From NCBI GenBank assembly GCA_036506495.1, contig DASXRQ010000022.1, positions 1 to 47,204 of the forward strand: a stretch of 47,204 bases of DNA. Direction: 5' to 3'. Below, one piece after another: positions 42,525 through 47,204 of the stretch. This stretch comes from DASXRC01 sp036506495 (lineage in GTDB: Bacteria > Actinomycetota > Actinomycetes > Mycobacteriales > Micromonosporaceae). The notes below the pieces were generated by a model. It was given only the letters and a program-made list of their open reading frames with translations. It did no database searches and had not been told where the DNA came from. Made by a program: the position numbers and the translations under genes. Numbering within the stretch: the first letter of the stretch is position 1; each line of letters opens with the position of its first letter.

Positions 42525-43814
42525 CTACGGAACCGGTGCGGGTACGGTGGCCGCGACGGCCGAGTCGGCCGGCGCGCGCTGCCGGCGCGACGCGGCGATG
42601 AACGGCAGCGCGAGCAGGGACAGGCCGCCGGAGACGACGTACGAGGCGGGGTAGCCCCACACGTCGGCGACGCGTCCGAGCACGGGCTGGGCGACCACCC
42701 CGCCGCTAGAGGCCATGAGCGAGTCGAACGAGAGGATCGTCGCACGCTGCTGGCTCGGGATGAGACCGTTCAGGTACGCCTGGCGGATCGGGGCCGCCGC
42801 GGCGAACGTGAGGGCCCACAGCACGATCAGCGCGATCGCCACCCAGAAATGCACGATCAGTCCAACCAGGACCACCGCGGCGGCCCCCGTGGCCTCGGCC
42901 CCGAGCAGTGCCGATGTCCGCAGGCGGAACAGCTGCCGCACCCGGGCGGTCAGCAGCCCGCCGAGGATCTGGGCGCCCGCGACGATGGCGGCCGCGAGGC
43001 CGGCGATGCCGTAGGCACGCGGGTCGCCGTACAGGTCCAGCAGGTACGGCTGGAGCGCGTAGAAAATGTAGATGCCGACGCCGCCGGTGAACATGCCCGC
43101 GACCATGAGGAACCGCACGGACGGGATCCGCCAGCCGAACTCGATCGAGTCGGCGGCGATGCGCCGGATCTCGGCCACCGCACGGCCGTCCCGCTTGGGG
43201 GTGAACCCGACGTCGTGCATCAGCGCGTACGCCACGCCGAACATCCCCACCAGGATCGCGGCCCGCAGGACGAACGGCACGCCGAGGTTGGTCAGCTGCG
43301 CCAGGTAGCCGCCCCCGACCGATCCGGCCAGCATGCCGACGCCGGTAATGACCTGGCCCCGGCCGAAGACGACCTCGAGGGTGCCCTTGTCGCCCGTCGC
43401 CTGCAGCGCGTCGACCAGCCACGCCTCGGTCGCGCCGGAGAAGAACGTGAAGCCGAGCCCGAGCAGCAGGGACACGACGGCCCACTGCCAGAACGGCGCG
43501 TGGGTGTGCCACAGCAGCACGTAGAGGCCGGTCGCACCGGCCAGGGTGACGGTGCCGAGGAGGAACGAGACGCGCCGGCCCCACATGTCGGCGACGATGC
43601 CCGTCGGCACCTCGAACGCCACCATCCCGGCGGTGAAGAACGCGTTGGCCGCAAATGCCTCCAGGTTGGACAGACCGGCGTCGAGCAGGAAGATCGTGTT
43701 GATGCCCCAGATCAGTGAGGCCGCGACCGTGTTGCCGAGCAGCAGCGTGTAATACGTGCGCTTGATCGACTTAGGCGTGGGCGTCACCAGCCCATCGTGC
43801 CGCCCGCCGGGCAT
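42525..43814 (-). CDS. MFS transporter, 12-helix
   Basis: A 429-residue membrane protein of the major facilitator superfamily: motif A in A-D-M-W-G-R-R-V and again, weaker, in the second half (G-R-V-A-D-V-W-G), with 12 hydrophobic segments. Conserved blocks (L-S-N-L-E-A-F-A-A-N-A-F-F) recall drug-type or sugar-type exporters. It ends 9 bases from the convergent lacZ stop, which hints at a sugar, but the protein looks more like an efflux member. A GTG at 43787 is an alternative start; neither has a clear ribosome site. Confidence 0.85.
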   Translation of the reverse strand: MPGGRHDGLVTPTPKSIKRTYYTLLLGNTVAASLIWGINTIFLLDAGLSNLEAFAANAFFTAGMVAFEVPTGIVADMWGRRVSFLLGTVTLAGATGLYVLLWHTHAPFWQWAVVSLLLGLGFTFFSGATEAWLVDALQATGDKGTLEVVFGRGQVITGVGMLAGSVGGGYLAQLTNLGVPFVLRAAILVGMFGVAYALMHDVGFTPKRDGRAVAEIRRIAADSIEFGWRIPSVRFLMVAGMFTGGVGIYIFYALQPYLLDLYGDPRAYGIAGLAAAIVAGAQILGGLLTARVRQLFRLRTSALLGAEATGAAAVVLVGLIVHFWVAIALIVLWALTFAAAAPIRQAYLNGLIPSQQRATILSFDSLMASSGGVVAQPVLGRVADVWGYPASYVVSGGLSLLALPFIAASRRQRAPADSAVAATVPAPVP

Positions 43815-43873
43815 TTTGCCGCGTCAATGTGAGGGAGCCGACTCTCAGCGCGTCGGCTCGCACGGCTCGCGTG

Positions 43874-43932
43874 CAACTACACGGAAGTTGCGGCCTCATC
43901 GCGCGCCCGAGGGGCCAACTTCCGTGTAGTTG
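43874..43932. repeat. intergenic inverted repeat, family 2 copy 2
   Basis: CAACTACACGGAAGTTG (43874-43890) and its exact complement CAACTTCCGTGTAGTTG (43916-43932) form a perfect 17-bp stem around 25 bases, itself containing GGCC. One further G/C pair extends it. It begins 6 bases beyond the stop of the MBL hydrolase gene. The left arm is identical over 17 bases to that at 30984. Confidence 0.92.
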
Positions 43933-43938
43933 CGATGA

Positions 43939-45015
43939 TCAAGCGCCGGACGCTGCGCCCGTACGCGTCGGTTCTCCCGCGAGCGCCTGCCACCAGCCGT
44001 CCACCTCGGCGGGGTCGTCCGCGTTGACGCGCTCGCCGGGGCGCGGCACGGACAGGCGTACGTCGTGCTCCTTGGCGGCCAGCCAGATCCGGTCGACCGG
44101 TTCGGCCCAGGAGTGCAGGGCGAGGTTGAACGTCGCCCAGTGGACGGGGATGAGCACCCCGCCGCGCAGGTCGAGGTGGGTCGCGACGGCCTCCTCCGGC
44201 GTCATGTGGATGTCCGGCCAGTACGGGCTGTACGCCCCGATCTGGACCAGCGTGAGGTCGAACGGCCCGAAATCCGCGCCGAGGTCGGCGAACCCCGGAA
44301 AGTACCCGGTGTCGCCGGTGTAGAAGACCCGCCGACGCTCCCCCGTGATCACCCACGAGCCCCAGAGCGTGTCGTTCCGGCTGAAGGCGCGGCCGGAGAA
44401 GTGCCGCGCCTCGGTCAGGTCGAAGCGCAGCCCGGCCAGCTCGGTGCGGTCATTCCAGTCCAGCTCGACGATGCGCTCGGCGGGCACCCGCCAGCGGTCG
44501 AGGTGGGCGCCCACGCCCAGCGGCACGAGGAACGGCGCGGACTGCCGCCGGGTGAGCTCCCGCACGGTCGCCATGTCCAGGTGGTCGTAGTGGTCGTGCG
44601 AGATCAGGATGGCGTCGAGGGGCGGCAGGTCGCGCAGGGCGAGCGGCATCGGGTGCAGGCGCTTCGGTCCCACCAGCGACGAGGGCGAGCACCGCAGGCT
44701 CCACACCGGATCGATGAGCACCCGCCGGCCCTCGATCTCCAGCAGGGTTGACGCGTGCCCCAGCCAGACGGCCTGCGCTCCGTCGGCGGCGGCGCTGGCC
44801 AGTCCGGACGGCTCGACGATCGGTACCGTGCGGACGGGCCGCCGGCGCTGCTTGCCGAACAGCACCTCGCGGAGGATCTTCCGTCCCGATCCCGCTGGCA
44901 TCAGGCTGCCCGGCAGCGTGTTGCGGAAGGCGGTGCCGTCGAACTGCGGCGACGCGCCGACCCGCGCGGCGCGCTCGCCGGTCGGGCGGGCTCCCATGGC
45001 GCGAAGGGGTCTCAT
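43939..45015 (-). CDS. MBL-fold hydrolase, NAPE-PLD/UlaG-like
   Basis: The protein has 358 residues from the ATG at 45015, with GAGG 8 bases upstream; longer open frame upstream is a shadow of thrS. Metal ligands: W-L-G-H-A-S-T-L-L, then H-D-H-Y-D-H (S-H-D-H-Y-D-H-L-D), G-D-T-G-Y-F and the closing P-V-H-W. This is the group containing the phospholipase D-type NAPE-PLD and UlaG lactonase. Many actinobacterial members have no known substrate. No signal peptide; cytoplasmic. Confidence 0.88.
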   Translation of the reverse strand: MRPLRAMGARPTGERAARVGASPQFDGTAFRNTLPGSLMPAGSGRKILREVLFGKQRRRPVRTVPIVEPSGLASAAADGAQAVWLGHASTLLEIEGRRVLIDPVWSLRCSPSSLVGPKRLHPMPLALRDLPPLDAILISHDHYDHLDMATVRELTRRQSAPFLVPLGVGAHLDRWRVPAERIVELDWNDRTELAGLRFDLTEARHFSGRAFSRNDTLWGSWVITGERRRVFYTGDTGYFPGFADLGADFGPFDLTLVQIGAYSPYWPDIHMTPEEAVATHLDLRGGVLIPVHWATFNLALHSWAEPVDRIWLAAKEHDVRLSVPRPGERVNADDPAEVDGWWQALAGEPTRTGAASGA

Positions 45016-45092
45016 CGGCTGATCCTCGGTCGTCGGAAGTTGATCCGACGGTACGCGACGGATCCCCCACCGCCCAGCAGAACGCGGCCGCC

Positions 45093-45386
45093 TTAGCCGC
45101 TGCGCTTCTCCTGCTCCCAGGCGGACAGCTGCTGCTCGAGCGCCTTCATGAACTCGAACACCTGCGCCGGCGGGATGCGCACGCGAGCCACGATCCGCGC
45201 GGGCAGGACCGCCGTCGCCTCGCCGGTGTCCGGGTCGGCGGCGGCGAACGGCGGCCGGCGGAGCGTGGCGAAGTCGATCACGAACGAGTCCGACGTATGC
45301 CACAGCGAGGCGAAGTCGGCGTACACCCCGACCTCGACCTCCGGGCTGATCTCGATGTCGAACCGCCGCTCGGACGGCTGACCCAT
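45093..45386 (-). CDS. DUF3467 protein
   Basis: A 97-residue protein whose E-V-G-V-Y-A-D-F-A-S-L-W-H-T and F-V-I-D-F-A-T-L-R blocks and I-P-P-A-Q-V-F-E-F-M-K-A-L-E match DUF3467. Function is unknown. It lies 6 bases after the thrS stop in the same operon, and 77 bases before the MBL gene. Confidence 0.88.
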   Translation of the reverse strand: MGQPSERRFDIEISPEVEVGVYADFASLWHTSDSFVIDFATLRRPPFAAADPDTGEATAVLPARIVARVRIPPAQVFEFMKALEQQLSAWEQEKRSG

Positions 45387-45392
45387 GACGCC

Positions 45393-47204
45393 CTACCCGG
45401 CCGACGGACCGACGTTGGTCCGCGACCGCACGACGTCGACGACGTGCGCCACGGCCTCCGCCAGTGGTACGCCGTTGCGCTGCGACCCGTCCCGGTAGCG
45501 GAACGAGACCGTGCCGGTGGACACGTCCGCGTCCCCGGCGATCGCCATGAACGGGATCTTCTGCTGCTGCGCGGTGCGGATCTTCTTCTGCATCCGGTCG
45601 TCGGACTCGTCGACCTCGGCCCGGATGCCCTCGGCGCGCAGGCGGTCCACAAAGGACGACAGGTACGCCGCGTGCTCGCTCCGGATCGGGATGCCGACCA
45701 CCTGCACCGGTGCCAGCCAGGCCGGAAACGCCCCGGCGTAGTGCTCGGTCAGGATCCCGAAGAACCGCTCGATCGAGCCGAACAACGCCCGGTGGATCAT
45801 CATGGGCTGCTGCCGGGTGCCGTCGGCCGCCTGGTACTCCAGCTCGAACCGGCGGGGCTGGTTGAAGTCGAGCTGGATGGTGGACATCTGCCACGCCCGC
45901 CCGATGGCGTCGCGCGCCTGTACCGAGATCTTCGGTCCGTAGAACGCCGCGCCGCCCGGGTCCGGCACCAGCTCCAGCCCCGAGTCCTCGGCGGCCTGCC
46001 GCAGGATCTCGGTCGCCACCGCCCACTCCGCCGGCTCGCCGATGAACTTGCCGGAGTCGTCGCGGGTCGACAGCTCCAGGTAGAAGTCCTCCAGGCCGTA
46101 GTCGCGCAGCAGGTCGAGCACGAACTGCAGCAGCGAGCGCAGCTCGCCCGGCAACTGCTCGCGGGTGCAGTAGATGTGCGCGTCATCCATCGTCAGCCCA
46201 CGCACCCGGGTCAGCCCGTGCACCACGCCCGACTTCTCGTACCGGTACACGGTGCCGAACTCGAACAGCCGCAGCGGCAGCTCCCGGTATGACCGCCCGC
46301 GCGCCCGGAAGATCAAGTTGTGCATCGGGCAGTTCATCGCCTTGAGGTAGTACTCCGCGCCTTCCAGCTCCATCGGCGGGAACATGGTGTCGGCGTAGTA
46401 CGGCAGGTGTCCCGACGTCTCGAACAGGTTCGATTTGGTGATGTGCGGGGTGTTCACGAACTCGTACCCGGCCTCCTCGTGCCGGCGCCGCGAGTAGTTC
46501 TCCAGTTCCCGGCGGATGATGCCGCCCTTCGGGTGGAACACGGGAAGCCCCGAGCCGACCTCCTCGGGGAAGGAGAACAGGTCGAGGTCCGCGCCGAGCT
46601 TGCGGTGGTCGCGGCGCGCGGCCTCCTCGAGCAGCTTGAGGTACGCCTTAAGCGCGTCCCGGTTCGGCCACGCGGTGCCGTACACCCGCTGCAGCTGTGG
46701 GTTCTTCTCGCTACCCCGCCAGTACGCCGCGGCTATGCGCATCAGCTTGAACGCGCCGATCAGCCGGGTGGTCGGCAGGTGCGGGCCGCGGCACAGGTCG
46801 GACCAGCAGGTCTTGCCGGTCTCCGCGTCGACGTTGTCGTAGATCGTCAGTTCGCCGCCGCCGACCTCCATCGCCTCGGCCGCGTCGAGCTCGTCGCCCT
46901 TGACGTCGACCAGCTGCAGCTTGTACGGCTCGTCGGCCAGCTCGGCCTTGGCCTCCGCCGGGCTGCCGAAGCGCCGGCGGCGGAACCGCTGCCCGGACTT
47001 GATGATCTCCTGCATCCGCTTCTCGAGCTTCTCCAGGTCGTCCGGGTGGAATGGGCGCGCGACGTCGAAGTCGTAGTAGAAGCCGTTCTCGATCGGCGGG
47101 CCGATGCCGAGCTTGGCCTCCGGAAACGTGTCCTGAACAGCCTGCGCGAGCACGTGTGCGGTCGAGTGCCGCAGCACCGTGAGTCCGTCCGGCTCGCCGA
47201 TCGC
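45393..47204 (-). CDS. thrS: threonyl-tRNA synthetase, 5' end outside the window
   Basis: At least 603 residues are present, starting in the window with A-I-G-E-P-D-G-L-T-V-L-R-H-S; the N-terminal TGS domain is missing. The editing domain shows H-S-T-A-H-V-L-A-Q-A (H-x3-H), the core has N-C-P-M-H-N-L (zinc Cys), Y-R-Y-E-K-S-G motif 2 and the W-L-A-P-V-Q-V C-terminal anticodon domain. The frame from 47177 to the window edge is the same open frame. Downstream is the coupled DUF3467 gene. Confidence 0.97.
   Translation of the reverse strand, partial: AIGEPDGLTVLRHSTAHVLAQAVQDTFPEAKLGIGPPIENGFYYDFDVARPFHPDDLEKLEKRMQEIIKSGQRFRRRRFGSPAEAKAELADEPYKLQLVDVKGDELDAAEAMEVGGGELTIYDNVDAETGKTCWSDLCRGPHLPTTRLIGAFKLMRIAAAYWRGSEKNPQLQRVYGTAWPNRDALKAYLKLLEEAARRDHRKLGADLDLFSFPEEVGSGLPVFHPKGGIIRRELENYSRRRHEEAGYEFVNTPHITKSNLFETSGHLPYYADTMFPPMELEGAEYYLKAMNCPMHNLIFRARGRSYRELPLRLFEFGTVYRYEKSGVVHGLTRVRGLTMDDAHIYCTREQLPGELRSLLQFVLDLLRDYGLEDFYLELSTRDDSGKFIGEPAEWAVATEILRQAAEDSGLELVPDPGGAAFYGPKISVQARDAIGRAWQMSTIQLDFNQPRRFELEYQAADGTRQQPMMIHRALFGSIERFFGILTEHYAGAFPAWLAPVQVVGIPIRSEHAAYLSSFVDRLRAEGIRAEVDESDDRMQKKIRTAQQQKIPFMAIAGDADVSTGTVSFRYRDGSQRNGVPLAEAVAHVVDVVRSRTNVGPSAG

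Noticed and set aside
1..47204. tRNA, rRNA or riboswitch
   Set aside because: Gaps are short and none showed a T-loop motif, rRNA sequence or known aptamer core by eye. A covariance-model scan could not be run and would be decisive.

Overview
The window is high-GC (about 70% or more by eye) chromosomal DNA from an actinomycete. The evidence is many GTG starts, extreme third-position GC, the phosphatidylinositol mannoside genes pgsA/patA/pimA, a LexA-type box of the actinobacterial form TCGAAC-N4-GTTCGA, and a gene order (thrS - HIT - pgsA - patA - pimA - pdxS - pdxT - yebC - ruvC - ruvA - ruvB - yajC - secD - secF - apt - rel - cyclophilin - MBL - hisS - aspS - rarA - alaS - ruvX) that is a conserved actinobacterial backbone, here read right to left on the minus strand. 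A member of the Micromonosporales is my best guess; that is inference, not something the sequence proves.

Right to left along the minus strand: (1) 45.4-47.2 kb, thrS (5' end outside the window) and a DUF3467 gene; (2) 39.6-45.0 kb, accessory genes: an MBL-fold hydrolase, an MFS transporter and, on the plus strand, a GH2 beta-galactosidase; (3) 33.4-39.6 kb, the HIT gene, an inverted EF-G2-like GTPase, then the coupled pgsA-patA-pimA set and a membrane protein of unknown function; (4) 31.0-33.3 kb, pdxS-pdxT-yebC; (5) 26.7-31.0 kb, an accessory block between yebC and ruvC: a decayed excalibur gene, a class V aminotransferase-like gene, a DHA2 efflux pump with its TetR regulator, and a cupin; (6) 17.5-26.6 kb, ruvCAB, yajC-secD-secF, apt and a bifunctional Rel; (7) 13.3-17.4 kb, a tandem cyclophilin pair on the plus strand, and MBL hydrolase-hisS on the minus strand; (8) 8.5-13.3 kb, a PaaI thioesterase divergent from an HxlR regulator, a frameshifted TMEM175-family channel gene, aspS, an RmlD-like reductase and a small membrane protein; (9) 1-8.4 kb, rarA, a very large proline-rich membrane protein, DUF948, DUF6167, alaS, ruvX and the first codons of a gene that is probably mltG.

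Much of the minus strand is translationally coupled through ATGA, GTGA or TAATG overlaps (rarA/proline-rich protein, DUF6167/alaS/ruvX/mltG, aspS/rmlD, ruvC/ruvA/ruvB, pdxT/yebC, pgsA/patA). Together these genes cover tRNA charging, recombination repair, Sec export, the stringent response and purine salvage, PLP synthesis and early PIM synthesis.

I found no tRNA, rRNA, CRISPR array, transposase, prophage or secondary-metabolite cluster. The least explained material is a set of intergenic inverted repeats of three sequence families (8455-8529, 17449-17506 and a half-copy at 27076-27095; 30984-31041 and 43874-43932; 29538-29626), all sitting just beyond gene 3' ends. Also notable are one frameshifted and one truncated gene, a cyclophilin that has lost its catalytic residues, and the repeat-rich 936-residue membrane protein. 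I see no clearly new defence or biosynthetic system.
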